This document shows positions 17,096-25,738 of a stretch of 64,000 bases of DNA, in pieces (position 1 is the stretch's first letter; each line of letters begins with the position of its first letter). The notes below the pieces were generated by a model. That model saw only the letters and a program-made list of their open reading frames with translations. It was not told where the DNA came from and made no database searches. The stretch is taken from NCBI RefSeq assembly GCF_900109265.1, contig NZ_FNZM01000011.1:276869-340868 (forward strand), read 5' to 3'. The translations under genes and the position numbers were made by a program. The DNA is from Paraburkholderia tropica (GTDB lineage: Bacteria; Pseudomonadota; Gammaproteobacteria; Burkholderiales; Burkholderiaceae).

Positions 17096-17749
17096 ATGAA
17101 TTACCCTCATCCGATCATCGCGCGCGAAGGCTGGCCGTTCATCGCCATTGCGGCCGTCGTGGCGCTCTTGATCCATGCGGTCGCAGGCTTCGGACTCGCA
17201 TGGCCGTTCTGGCTGATCCTGATCTTCGTCGTTCAGTTCTTCCGCGATCCGCCGCGCCCGATTCCCACCCAGGCCAACGCCGTCCTGTGCCCCGCCGACG
17301 GCCGCATCGTCGCCGTGGAAACCGCGCACGACCCGTACGCCAACCGTGAAGCGCTGAAGATCAGCGTGTTCATGAACGTTTTCAACGTCCACTCGCAGCG
17401 TTCGCCCGTCGACGGCGCCGTCGCGAAGGTCGAATATTTCCCGGGCGCGTACCTGAACGCCGCCATCGACAAGGCCTCGACCGAGAACGAACGCAACGCC
17501 GTCGTGCTGACGATGGCCGACGGCACGACCGTCACCTCGGTGCAGATCGCGGGCCTGATCGCGCGCCGGATTCTCTGCTACGTGCGCGCAGGCGAGCCGC
17601 TCTCGCGCGGCCAGCGCTACGGCTTCATCCGCTTCGGCTCGCGCGTCGATGTGTATCTGCCGGTGGGTAGCCGTCCGCGCGTGTCGATCGGCGAGAAGGT
17701 GTCCGCCTCGTCGACGATTCTCGCCGAGCTGCCGACCCAATCGGCATAA
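17096..17749 (+). CDS. psd: Phosphatidylserine decarboxylase proenzyme (short form)
   Basis: 217 residues. It converts phosphatidylserine to phosphatidylethanolamine. Membrane segments lie near residues 17-45. The self-cleavage site is the GS in RFGSRVDVYLP (about residues 180-182), where the serine becomes the pyruvoyl group. The short length matches the archaeal/Burkholderia type rather than the E. coli form. It sits 11 bp before pssA, which makes its substrate. Confidence 0.95.
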   Translation: MNYPHPIIAREGWPFIAIAAVVALLIHAVAGFGLAWPFWLILIFVVQFFRDPPRPIPTQANAVLCPADGRIVAVETAHDPYANREALKISVFMNVFNVHSQRSPVDGAVAKVEYFPGAYLNAAIDKASTENERNAVVLTMADGTTVTSVQIAGLIARRILCYVRAGEPLSRGQRYGFIRFGSRVDVYLPVGSRPRVSIGEKVSASSTILAELPTQSA

Positions 17750-17760
17750 GGAGGGCAGGT

Positions 17761-18636
17761 ATGGCCGGATTCAAACCGCGTCGTCCCCGCAATCCCGCCG
17801 GCGGCCCGCTGCCGCGTCCGTTTCGCCGCAACAAGGCGGTGCAGGATCAGGTCGGCGTGGCGGCGAGCCGTCGCGCCGCGCGCCAGGATTTCCTGAAGAA
17901 GCGCGGCATTTATCTGCTGCCGAACGCGTTCACGACCGCGGCGCTGTTCTGCGGTTTCTTCGCCGTCGTGCAGGCGATGAACGTGCGCTTCGAAGTGGCG
18001 GCCATCGCAATTTTCGTGGCGATGGTGCTCGACGGCATGGACGGGCGCGTCGCGCGCATGACGCACTCGCAGAGCGCGTTCGGCGAGCAGTTCGACAGCC
18101 TTTCGGACATGGTGTCGTTCGGCGTCGCGCCGGCGCTCGTGATGTACGAGTGGGTGCTCAAGGATCTCGGGCGCTGGGGCTGGCTTGCGGCCTTCGTCTA
18201 CTGCTCGGGTGCGGCGCTGCGGCTCGCGCGCTTCAACACCAACATCGGTTCGGTGGACAAGCGTTTCTTCCAGGGCCTGCCGAGCCCGGCCGCGGCGGCG
18301 CTGATCGCCGGTTTCGTCTGGCTCGCGACCGATAACCGCGTGCCGGTGAAGCTGTCCTGGCTGCCGTGGGTCGCCTTCGTGCTGACGATCTACGCGGGCG
18401 TGACGATGGTCTCCAACGCGCCGTTCTACAGCGGCAAGGCGCTCGACGTGCGGCATCGCGTGCCGTTCGCGGCCACGCTGCTCGTGGTGGTGGCGTTCGT
18501 GCTGGTGTCGTCGGATCCGCCGTTGATGCTGTTCGGCCTGTTCGTGCTCTATGGCCTGTCGGGCTATGTCTTCTGGGCGTATCAGGGGCTGCGCGGGCGC
18601 GCCAATCCGGCGCGTTCGTCGCCGCGCGAGCGCTAG
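17761..18636 (+). CDS. pssA: CDP-diacylglycerol--serine O-phosphatidyltransferase
   Basis: 291 residues, membrane-embedded with seven or eight hydrophobic segments. The CDP-alcohol phosphotransferase signature D-G-x2-A-R-x8-G-x3-D-x3-D is intact near residues 97-119 (DGRVAR ... GEQFDSLSD). It makes phosphatidylserine, which the psd product upstream decarboxylates, so the pair forms the phosphatidylethanolamine branch. The first 40 residues are basic and Pro-rich. An AGGAGGGCAGGT ribosome site precedes the ATG. A terminator follows. Confidence 0.95.
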   Translation: MAGFKPRRPRNPAGGPLPRPFRRNKAVQDQVGVAASRRAARQDFLKKRGIYLLPNAFTTAALFCGFFAVVQAMNVRFEVAAIAIFVAMVLDGMDGRVARMTHSQSAFGEQFDSLSDMVSFGVAPALVMYEWVLKDLGRWGWLAAFVYCSGAALRLARFNTNIGSVDKRFFQGLPSPAAAALIAGFVWLATDNRVPVKLSWLPWVAFVLTIYAGVTMVSNAPFYSGKALDVRHRVPFAATLLVVVAFVLVSSDPPLMLFGLFVLYGLSGYVFWAYQGLRGRANPARSSPRER

Positions 18637-18668
18637 GGCGCGCGGCGACTTCTGTCGCGAATACGATG

Positions 18669-18700
18669 AAAGGGCCACGCGCGAGCGCGGCCCTTTTTCT
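18669..18700 (+). terminator. Rho-independent terminator after pssA
   Basis: Stem AAAGGGCC / GGCCCTTT with an inner GC-rich loop, followed by a U-rich run (TTTCTTTTT). Confidence 0.8.
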
Positions 18701-18754
18701 TTTTCGCGTCACGGCAACGCCGGGCGGCGCTTTGCGCCCGCAGGACTTATCGGA

Positions 18755-18783
18755 TTGCGCTATCGCCGGTTTCCGGCTATAGT
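18755..18783 (+). promoter_or_regulatory. Sigma-70 promoter of leuA and its leader peptide
   Basis: TTGCGC (18755-18760), exactly 17 bp, TATAGT (18778-18783). Transcription would start about 7 nt later, at or next to the ATG of the leader peptide (18790). Confidence 0.65.
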
Positions 18784-18789
18784 CGGGCG

Positions 18790-18873
18790 ATGGACACCAT
18801 CCAGTTCCCCCTCTTTTCCCTTCAAGCCGGCGCGCTGCTAAGCACGCTAGCGCTAGCGCGCCTGCCGCGCTGA
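18790..18873 (+). CDS. Leucine-rich leader peptide of leuA (27 residues), apparently leaderless
   Basis: The ORF reads MDTIQFPLFSLQAGALLSTL then ALARLPR and stops with TGA. Seven of 27 residues are leucine, and three of these use CTA, a codon that is rare in this GC-rich genome; CTG-CTA, CTA and CTA cluster near the 3' end. This is the design of leucine attenuators such as E. coli leuL. The ATG sits where the predicted promoter would start transcription, so it may be read without a ribosome-binding site. It ends 107 nt before leuA. I found no textbook terminator between the two; see the findings for possible RNA pairings. Confidence 0.6.
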   Translation: MDTIQFPLFSLQAGALLSTLALARLPR

Positions 18874-18980
18874 TCTCGCTCGCCCTCCGTAAGCCTCGTT
18901 CATTGTCAGCGTCGCCATCGGTGGCGCGAACACCCAAAATCCGTTTTTAGACACTGAACAAGTCCCCCCGGAGACCCAAA

Positions 18981-20531
18981 ATGGCAGCAGAAAAGCTCAT
19001 CATTTTCGATACGACGTTGCGCGACGGCGAGCAGTCGCCCGGTGCGTCGATGACGAAGGAAGAGAAAATCCGCATCGCGAAGCAGCTCGAGCGGATGAAG
19101 GTCGACATCATCGAAGCGGGCTTCGCGGCCAGCTCGAACGGCGACTTCGACGCGATCCACACGATCGCCGGCATGATCAAGGACAGCACGATCTGCTCGC
19201 TCGCCCGCGCGAACGACAAGGACATCCAGCGCGCCGCCGACGCGCTCAAGCCCGCCGACCACTTCCGCATTCACACCTTCATCGCCACGTCGCCGCTGCA
19301 CATGGAGAAGAAGCTGCGCATGTCGCCGGAGCAGGTGCTCGAACAGGCGAAGCTGGCGGTGCGCTTCGCGCGCAAGTTCACCAACGACGTGGAGTTCTCG
19401 CCCGAAGACGGCAGCCGCTCGGACATGGACTTCCTGTGCCGCGTGCTCGAAGCCGTCATCAACGAAGGCGCGACCACGATCAACATCGCCGATACGGTCG
19501 GCTACGGCGTGCCGGAACTCTACGGCAATCTCGTGAAGACGCTGCGCGAGCGCATTCCGAACTCGGACAAGGCTGTGTTCTCGGTGCACTGCCATAACGA
19601 CCTCGGCATGGCCGTGGCGAACTCGCTGGCCGGCGTGCAGATCGGCGGCGCGCGTCAGGTCGAGTGCACGATCAACGGTCTCGGCGAGCGCGCGGGCAAT
19701 ACGTCGCTCGAAGAAATCGTCATGGCCGTGAAGACCCGCAAGGACTACTTCGGCCTCGACCTCGGCATCGACACCACGCAGATCGTGCCGGCCTCGAAGC
19801 TCGTTTCGCAGATCACCGGTTTCGTCGTGCAGCCGAACAAGGCGGTGGTGGGCGCGAACGCGTTCGCGCACGCGTCGGGCATTCACCAGGACGGCGTGCT
19901 CAAGGCGCGCGACACCTACGAAATCATGCGCGCGGAAGATGTGGGCTGGACCGCGAACAAGATCGTGCTCGGCAAGCTCTCGGGCCGCAACGCGTTCAAG
20001 CAGCGTCTGCAGGAACTCGGCGTGCAGCTCGAAAGCGAAGCCGAACTCAACAGCGCGTTCGCCCGCTTCAAGGAACTTGCCGACCGCAAGTCGGAGATTT
20101 TCGACGAAGACATCATGTCGATCGTCACCGAGGAATCGGCCGAGCAGCAAGAGAAGGAACACTACAAGTTCATCGCGCTCTCGCAGCGTTCGGAAACCGG
20201 CGAGCGCCCGCATGCGCGCATCGTGTTCTCGGCAGACGGCTCGGAAGTGACGGGCGAAGCCGCGGGTAACGGCCCGGTCGACGCAACCTTCAACGCGATC
20301 GAAACCGAAGTGGGCAGCGGTTCGGAACTGCTGCTGTACTCGGTGAACGCGATCACGACCGGCACGCAGGCGCAGGGCGAAGTGACGGTGCGTCTGTCGA
20401 AGGGCGGCCGCATCGTGAACGGCGTGGGCACCGATCCGGATATCGTCGCGGCGTCGGCCAAGGCGTACATCTCGGCGCTCAACAAGCTCTACTCGTCGGA
20501 CACGAACAAGCTCAATCCGCAGCTTTCGTAA
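18981..20531 (+). CDS. leuA: 2-Isopropylmalate synthase
   Basis: 516 residues, full length. It condenses acetyl-CoA with 3-methyl-2-oxobutanoate, the committed step of leucine synthesis. The catalytic N-terminus FDTTLRDGEQSPG (residues 9-21), the metal-binding HCHND (about residues 201-205) and the linker are followed by the C-terminal LeuA allosteric domain (about residues 390-510) that binds leucine. GGAG lies 7 nt before the ATG. It is alone between two terminators and preceded by a leucine-rich leader peptide, so control by leucine at both the RNA and enzyme levels is likely. Confidence 0.97.
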   Translation: MAAEKLIIFDTTLRDGEQSPGASMTKEEKIRIAKQLERMKVDIIEAGFAASSNGDFDAIHTIAGMIKDSTICSLARANDKDIQRAADALKPADHFRIHTFIATSPLHMEKKLRMSPEQVLEQAKLAVRFARKFTNDVEFSPEDGSRSDMDFLCRVLEAVINEGATTINIADTVGYGVPELYGNLVKTLRERIPNSDKAVFSVHCHNDLGMAVANSLAGVQIGGARQVECTINGLGERAGNTSLEEIVMAVKTRKDYFGLDLGIDTTQIVPASKLVSQITGFVVQPNKAVVGANAFAHASGIHQDGVLKARDTYEIMRAEDVGWTANKIVLGKLSGRNAFKQRLQELGVQLESEAELNSAFARFKELADRKSEIFDEDIMSIVTEESAEQQEKEHYKFIALSQRSETGERPHARIVFSADGSEVTGEAAGNGPVDATFNAIETEVGSGSELLLYSVNAITTGTQAQGEVTVRLSKGGRIVNGVGTDPDIVAASAKAYISALNKLYSSDTNKLNPQLS

Positions 20532-20573
20532 GCGTTCGGCCGGTGCGTCGCCTCGTGCGGCGCGCGCCAATGA

Positions 20574-20607
20574 AAAACCCCCGCGTTCGCGAGAGCGCGG
20601 GGGTTTT
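20574..20607 (+). terminator. Bidirectional terminator between leuA and the lipoprotein gene
   Basis: Perfect 12-bp stem AAAACCCCCGCG / CGCGGGGGTTTT with a 10-nt loop. The A-run before and the T-run after make it usable from both convergent genes. Confidence 0.9.
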
Positions 20608-20629
20608 GTTTTGCCGGGCGCGGTCCGGA

Positions 20630-21190
20630 TCAGAAGCGGGCGCGCAGATCCGGATCGTGCAGCGGATCGGGCGTTTTCTGCGTGAGGCGCAGGATGCCCT
20701 GATCGTCGAAATAGAAGCTGTAGAGCATGTACCAGACGCCGTCTTCCAGATAGCGATAAGTCCATGCTTCCTTCTTCATCAGCGGGAAATAGGACGTATC
20801 GACCGGGCGGCCGAAGTTCACGAGCACATCGGCGCGCGTCCATTTGCCGATCTCGGCCTTGTAGAACTCGTTCGGCTGCAGGACCTGGCGCACGTTGACG
20901 ACCTTGCCGTTCTTGTCGATGTCGGCGGCCGTGGTGACTTCGCCCATCGGCTGCGTGGGCCACATCAGGCGCTTGCCGCCGTCGGGCAGGTCGTAGACTT
21001 CGCGCGGCGGGCCGAAGCGGGCGATCACGGACTGGGCGTCGTCGCCCGCGTGGAACTGCTGCCAGGGCTGCGCGCAGCCCGCGAGCGCGAGCGCGCCGAG
21101 GCCCGCGAGCAGGACGCGGCGCGGCGCGCGCGGCGCCTCGCGCGTGAAGCCGCGCAGCGTGGCGATGGCGGAGGAAAGGCGGTCGAACAT
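20630..21190 (-). CDS. Predicted outer-membrane-type lipoprotein
   Basis: 186 residues. An N-terminal basic stretch and hydrophobic core end in the lipobox LALAGC near residue 39, so the mature protein starts with a lipidated cysteine. The rest contains two SmpA/OmlA-like repeats (FGPPREVYDLPDGGKRLMWPT and NFGRPVDTSYFPLMKKEAWTYRY), seen in small lipoproteins tied to outer-membrane assembly. No direct evidence of function. It is convergent with leuA across a shared terminator and divergent from the ABC substrate-binding gene. Confidence 0.82.
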   Translation of the reverse strand: MFDRLSSAIATLRGFTREAPRAPRRVLLAGLGALALAGCAQPWQQFHAGDDAQSVIARFGPPREVYDLPDGGKRLMWPTQPMGEVTTAADIDKNGKVVNVRQVLQPNEFYKAEIGKWTRADVLVNFGRPVDTSYFPLMKKEAWTYRYLEDGVWYMLYSFYFDDQGILRLTQKTPDPLHDPDLRARF

Positions 21191-21338
21191 GAATGCTCCC
21201 CGGGGCGCCGTGCGAACCGGCGCCGAATATGGAGCCGTTATTTTGACACGTCGCGATCACGGCGGGCTTGCGGGCGTGCGCCGGTGCGCCCTATGATCCG
21301 CGCTTTATTCGAGTTTGCGTAGCGAGAGGGCAGAGCGC

Positions 21339-22658
21339 ATGACGGCACGATTCACGCGATATTTCACCCACGCCCCGGCGCTGTTGACGCTGGCGGCGGC
21401 GCTCCTGAGCGTGGCGGCCCCGGGCGCGTTGCGTACGGTGGACGCCGCCGAGGCGAGCGGCGTTGCGGCAGGCAAGCCGATCCCGCTCGCGCTGATCGAA
21501 GGCATGTCCGGCCCGTTTGCCGATGCGGGCGCGGCGGTCGAGCGCAACCTGCGTTTCGGCGTCGAGCGCGTGAACGCGCAGGGCGGTGTGGCGCTGCCCG
21601 ACGGGCGGCATCCGCTCGAACTGGTCGTGCTCGACAGCAAGGGCAGCACCGAAGCCGCGCTGATGCAATTGCGCGCGGCGCAGGACCGCCACATCGGCTT
21701 CGTCATGCAGGGCAACAGCTCGGCGGTGGCGGCGGCGCTGGTGACGGCCATCGACCGTCAGAACACGCGCGAGCCCGATAACCGCGAGCTGTTCCTCAAC
21801 TATTCCGCCGACGATCCCGCGCTCACCAACGCGAATTGCAGCTTCTGGCACTTCCGCTTCGACGCGCACGCGGGCATGCGCATGGACGCGCTCGCGGACG
21901 TGATCGCCGCCGACAAATCGGTCAAGAAGGTCTACCTGCTCAATCAGGACTACAGCTTCGGCCACGACGTGAGCACGCTCGCGCGCTCGGCGCTGGCTAA
22001 GGACCGGCCCGATATCGCGATCGTCGGCGACGAGTTTCACCCGATCGGCCGCGTGAAGGATTTCGCGCCGTATATCGCGAAGATCCGCGCGGCGGGCGCC
22101 GACGCGGTCGTCACGGGCAACTGGGGCAACGACCTCACGCTGCTGGTGAAGGCGGCGCGCGAGCAGGGCCTCGACGCGAAGTTCTACACCTTCTACGGCA
22201 ACAGCCTCGGCGCCCCGGCCGCGCTCGGCGACGCGGGCGTCAAGCACGTGATCGCCGTGGCCGACTGGCACCCGAACGCGGGCGGCGCGGCCTCCGACGC
22301 GTGGTACACGGCATTCCGCGCGCGCTATCCGGCGGCGCAGGACGACTACCCGGTGCTGCGCATGTCGATGATGGTCGAGATGCTCGCCCAGGCGATGACG
22401 AAGGCGGCCTCGGCCGATCCGGCGGCGGTCGCGAAGGCGCTCGAAGGGCTGCGTTTCGACAACGGCTTCCATCCGATCCTGATGCGCGCCGACGATCATC
22501 AGGCGATCCAGCCCCTTTACGTCATGCAGATGGACAAGCAGGGTACGCCGGGCGTGCGCTTCGACAACGAGGGCTCCGGCTACGGTTTTCGCACCGTGCT
22601 GGCGCTGCCGGCGGAGCGTACCGCGCCGTCGACGGTCTGCAAGATGAAACGCCCATGA
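21339..22658 (+). CDS. Periplasmic substrate-binding protein, branched-chain amino acid ABC transporter type
   Basis: 439 residues. A signal peptide occupies about residues 1-38 (ending near DAAEA). The mature part is a LivJ/LivK-type periplasmic-binding fold (Peripla_BP_6), with LIEGMSGPFADAGAAVERNLRFGVE at its start. No permease or ATPase genes are adjacent, so it is either an orphan receptor or serves a transporter encoded elsewhere; the ligand is unknown. ATG 21339 is preceded by GAGAGGG; a TTG eight codons upstream is less likely. Confidence 0.85.
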   Translation: MTARFTRYFTHAPALLTLAAALLSVAAPGALRTVDAAEASGVAAGKPIPLALIEGMSGPFADAGAAVERNLRFGVERVNAQGGVALPDGRHPLELVVLDSKGSTEAALMQLRAAQDRHIGFVMQGNSSAVAAALVTAIDRQNTREPDNRELFLNYSADDPALTNANCSFWHFRFDAHAGMRMDALADVIAADKSVKKVYLLNQDYSFGHDVSTLARSALAKDRPDIAIVGDEFHPIGRVKDFAPYIAKIRAAGADAVVTGNWGNDLTLLVKAAREQGLDAKFYTFYGNSLGAPAALGDAGVKHVIAVADWHPNAGGAASDAWYTAFRARYPAAQDDYPVLRMSMMVEMLAQAMTKAASADPAAVAKALEGLRFDNGFHPILMRADDHQAIQPLYVMQMDKQGTPGVRFDNEGSGYGFRTVLALPAERTAPSTVCKMKRP

Positions 22659-22677
22659 ACGCGTCGTGACAGGTGGG

Positions 22678-22706
22678 TTCGCGGCGCATGGTCGCTGTGC
22701 TACAAT
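22678..22706 (+). promoter_or_regulatory. Promoter of rpsO
   Basis: TACAAT (22701-22706) with a weak -35 TTCGCG (22678-22683) at 17 bp. The predicted leader is about 130 nt. Confidence 0.5.
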
Positions 22707-22711
22707 ACGGG

Positions 22712-22734
22712 CCTTGTCGAAAATCTCGGCAAGG
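22712..22734 (+). promoter_or_regulatory. Hairpin at the start of the rpsO leader
   Basis: CCTTGTCGA / TCGGCAAGG forms a 9-bp stem with one G-U pair around a 5-nt loop. It sits at the predicted 5' end of the rpsO mRNA. S15 represses its own translation by binding its leader in several bacteria, so this could be part of such a site. Confidence 0.4.
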
Positions 22735-22845
22735 CTGTATCGCAGTAAAAGCGCAGTAGAAGCCGCTGTAAAAACCTCGTAGTTGCAACTAACCACGGCA
22801 CGGCCGTTCTTCCGTGACCGCTTGTTTGTTTCAAAGGAAAAGCAA

Positions 22846-23115
22846 ATGTCCGTAGCAGATATCAAGAAGTCCGACATCGTCGCGCAATTCGCGCGCGGCA
22901 CCGGCGACACGGGTTCGCCCGAAGTTCAGGTTGCACTCCTGACGTCGCGTATCAACGAACTGACTGGCCACTTCAAGTCGCACGCAAAGGATCACCACAG
23001 CCGTCGTGGTCTGCTGCGCATGGTGAGCCGCCGTCGCAAGCTGCTCGACTACCTGAAGGGCAAGGACGCTGATCGTTACCGCGCACTGATCGAAAAGCTG
23101 GGTCTGCGCAAGTAA
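22846..23115 (+). CDS. rpsO: 30S ribosomal protein S15
   Basis: 89 residues, the standard length. It binds 16S rRNA early in small-subunit assembly. The conserved GDTGSPEVQVALLTSRINELTGH and HHSRRGLLRMVSRRRKLLDYL motifs are intact. A strong AAAGGAAA site precedes the ATG. It is followed by a terminator and then pnp, the usual rpsO-pnp order. Confidence 0.98.
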   Translation: MSVADIKKSDIVAQFARGTGDTGSPEVQVALLTSRINELTGHFKSHAKDHHSRRGLLRMVSRRRKLLDYLKGKDADRYRALIEKLGLRK

Positions 23116-23135
23116 CCGGAAGGTCTTCCAGAAAG

Positions 23136-23175
23136 ATGCCTGTGTCAGTTCCACTGATACAGGCATTTTGTTTTT
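23136..23175 (+). terminator. Terminator/attenuator between rpsO and pnp
   Basis: 14-bp stem ATGCCTGTGTCAGT / ACTGATACAGGCAT with one G-U pair and a 3-nt loop, followed by TTTGTTTTT. Read-through would feed pnp. Confidence 0.9.
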
Positions 23176-23288
23176 GAACGGTACGCTTCTCGCGATGCGT
23201 ATCGGCTGGCAGTACAAGGCAGTAGCAGGAAAACGCAGTACCGCAGCACAAAGCAGCCAGGGCCGCACTTCGGGGCAGAGCTTTGTGT

Positions 23289-23360
23289 CATTCCAGCAGA
23301 TCGTGCGCGGCCATTGGCCGCGAGGGCGCGCCCAACGCACCCGCGCGCTCCGCTGGAATG
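23289..23360 (+). promoter_or_regulatory. Structured leader upstream of pnp
   Basis: An outer stem CATTCCAGC (23289-23297) / GCTGGAATG (23352-23360) encloses a perfect 7-bp hairpin CGCGGCC-ATT-GGCCGCG (23306-23322) and further GC-rich pairs. It lies 100 nt before the pnp start. In E. coli the pnp leader is a long hairpin cut by RNase III and used in autocontrol; this is a candidate analogue. Confidence 0.45.
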
Positions 23361-23459
23361 GCATAACACTCCTCTTCCCGCGCGGTGCCGGAACCTTGAC
23401 TTGCCGTGACGTCCGCGTGTGCGGGCGCCGCATAACAAATGAGTAAGGAGTGAGTGACC

Positions 23460-25598
23460 ATGACCATGTTCAATAAAGTCGTGAAGGAATTCAAATGGGG
23501 CCAGCACAATGTGCGCCTCGAAACCGGTGAAATTGCCCGTCAGGCGAGCGGCGCCGTCATCGTCGACGTCGAAGACACCGTGGTGCTCGCGACCGTCGTC
23601 GGCGCGAAGACCGCCAAGCCGGGTCAAGACTTCTTCCCGCTCACCGTCGATTACCTCGAGAAGACCTATTCGGCCGGCAAGATCCCGGGCGGTTTCTTCC
23701 GCCGCGAAGGCCGTCCGTCGGAAGGCGAAACGCTGATCTCGCGCCTGATCGATCGTCCGCTGCGCCCGCTGTTCCCGGAAGGCTTCTACAACGAAGTCCA
23801 GGTCGTGATCCACGTCCTGTCGATCAACCCGGAAGTCCCGGCTGACATCCCCGCGCTGATCGGCGCGTCGGCTGCGCTGGCGATCTCGGGTCTGCCGTTC
23901 AACGGCCCGGTCGGCGCCGCACGCGTGGCCTACATCAACAACGAATACGTCCTGAACCCGACGCGTTCGCAAAGCAAGCAGTCGCGCCTCGACCTCGTGG
24001 TCGCCGGCACGGAGCGCGCGGTGCTGATGGTGGAATCGGAAGCCGACCAGCTGCCGGAAGACGTGATGCTCGGCGCGGTCGTGTTCGGCCACGAGCAGAT
24101 GCAAACGGCGATCGACGCGATCCACGAACTGGTTCGCGACGGCGGCAAGCCCGAGTGGGACTGGCAGCCGGCCCCGAAGAACGAAGCGCTGATCGCGCGC
24201 GTCGCGGAAATCGCTCACAGCGACCTGCTCGCCGCGTACCAGCTGCGCGACAAGCAACAACGTTCGGCCAAGCTGAAGGAAGTCTACGCAGCAACGTCGG
24301 CGAAGCTCGAAGAAGATGCGGCTGCGGCCGGCACGACGGCGGCCGACAAGGCGACCGTCGGCAACATGCTGTTCGACATCGAAGCCAAGATCGTCCGTTC
24401 GCAGATCCTGAACGGCGAGCCGCGTATCGACGGCCGTGACACGCGCACGGTTCGCCCGATCGAAATCCGTACGGGCGTGCTGCCGCGCACCCACGGTTCG
24501 GCACTGTTCACGCGTGGCGAAACGCAGGCGCTGGTCGTCGCGACGCTCGGCACGAAGGGCGACGAGCAGATCATCGACGCGCTCGAAGGCGAGTACCGCG
24601 ACCGCTTCATGCTCCACTACAACATGCCTCCGTTCGCGACCGGCGAAACGGGCCGTGTTGGTTCGCCCAAGCGCCGCGAAGTCGGCCACGGCCGTCTGGC
24701 CAAGCGCGCGCTGGTCGCGTGCCTGCCGAGCGCTGAAGAATTCGGCTACTCGATCCGCGTCGTCTCGGAAATCACCGAGTCGAACGGTTCGTCGTCGATG
24801 GCTTCGGTCTGCGGCGGCTGCCTCGCGCTGATGGACGCCGGCGTGCCGATGAAGGCGCACGTTGCCGGTATCGCGATGGGCCTGATCCTCGAAGACAACA
24901 AGTTCGCGGTGCTGACCGACATCCTCGGCGATGAAGATCACCTCGGCGACATGGACTTCAAGGTTGCGGGTACGGAAGCTGGCGTGACCGCGCTGCAGAT
25001 GGACATCAAGATCCAGGGCATCACCAAGGAAATCATGCAGGTCGCGCTCGCGCAAGCTCACGAAGCGCGTCTGCACATCCTCGGCAAGATGACCTCGGCG
25101 GTGTCGGGCGTGAACACGGAGTTGTCGGCTTACGCTCCGCGCATGATCACCATCAAGATCAACCCGGAAAAGATCCGCGACGTGATCGGCAAGGGCGGTT
25201 CGGTGATCCGCGCGCTGACGGAAGAAACCGGCACGACGATCGACATCTCGGACGACGGCGTCGTGACGATTGCTTCGACCTCGAGCGAAGGCATGGCCGA
25301 AGCGAAGAAGCGCATCGAGAACATCACGGCCGAAGTCGAAGTGGGCCAGGTGTACGAAGGCGCAGTCCTCAAGCTGCTGGACTTCGGCGCGATCGTGAAC
25401 CTGCTGCCGGGCAAGGATGGTCTGCTGCACATCTCCGAAATCGCCAACGAGCGCATCAAGGACATCAACGACTACCTGAAGGAAGGCCAGATCGTTAAGG
25501 TCAAGGTCATCCAGACGGATGAGAAGGGTCGTGTGCGTCTGTCGGCGAAGGCTCTGCTGAACGAAGGCAATGCACCGCAAGGCGAACCGCAGCAGTAA
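23460..25598 (+). CDS. pnp: Polyribonucleotide nucleotidyltransferase (PNPase)
   Basis: 712 residues, full length. It degrades RNA 3' to 5' by phosphorolysis and is a degradosome component. Two RNase PH-like cores (FFRREGRPSEGETLISRLIDRP in the first, LPRTHGSALFTRGETQ in the second) are followed by a KH domain (KIRDVIGKGGSVIRALTEETG, near residue 565) and an S1 domain (near residues 625-700). AAGGAG lies 9 nt before the ATG at 23460; a GTG two codons earlier is too close to it. A structured leader lies upstream and a terminator downstream. Confidence 0.97.
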   Translation: MTMFNKVVKEFKWGQHNVRLETGEIARQASGAVIVDVEDTVVLATVVGAKTAKPGQDFFPLTVDYLEKTYSAGKIPGGFFRREGRPSEGETLISRLIDRPLRPLFPEGFYNEVQVVIHVLSINPEVPADIPALIGASAALAISGLPFNGPVGAARVAYINNEYVLNPTRSQSKQSRLDLVVAGTERAVLMVESEADQLPEDVMLGAVVFGHEQMQTAIDAIHELVRDGGKPEWDWQPAPKNEALIARVAEIAHSDLLAAYQLRDKQQRSAKLKEVYAATSAKLEEDAAAAGTTAADKATVGNMLFDIEAKIVRSQILNGEPRIDGRDTRTVRPIEIRTGVLPRTHGSALFTRGETQALVVATLGTKGDEQIIDALEGEYRDRFMLHYNMPPFATGETGRVGSPKRREVGHGRLAKRALVACLPSAEEFGYSIRVVSEITESNGSSSMASVCGGCLALMDAGVPMKAHVAGIAMGLILEDNKFAVLTDILGDEDHLGDMDFKVAGTEAGVTALQMDIKIQGITKEIMQVALAQAHEARLHILGKMTSAVSGVNTELSAYAPRMITIKINPEKIRDVIGKGGSVIRALTEETGTTIDISDDGVVTIASTSSEGMAEAKKRIENITAEVEVGQVYEGAVLKLLDFGAIVNLLPGKDGLLHISEIANERIKDINDYLKEGQIVKVKVIQTDEKGRVRLSAKALLNEGNAPQGEPQQ

Positions 25599-25610
25599 GG
25601 CGGCAAGCTG

Positions 25611-25650
25611 AAACGGCCGGCAGCGTGATGAGCGCGCCGGCCGTTTTTTT
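25611..25650 (+). terminator. Rho-independent terminator after pnp
   Basis: Perfect 11-bp stem AAACGGCCGGC / GCCGGCCGTTT, then a run of seven T. Confidence 0.93.
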
Positions 25651-25738
25651 ATGAGAATGTCGGAAGAGATTACCGTGCGTCCGCCTTGCGGGCGCGACAT
25701 TGTTCATACCGGGGCGCGCAGCCCTTGGGAGACCCGAG

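Noticed and set aside
18923..18950. A rho-independent attenuator just upstream of leuA
   Set aside because: A T-run exists at about 18943 but no stable hairpin ends directly before it; I report only tentative pairings.
23168..23446. A 92-codon frame between rpsO and pnp
   Set aside because: It begins inside the rpsO terminator and spans the structured pnp leader; composition is not gene-like.
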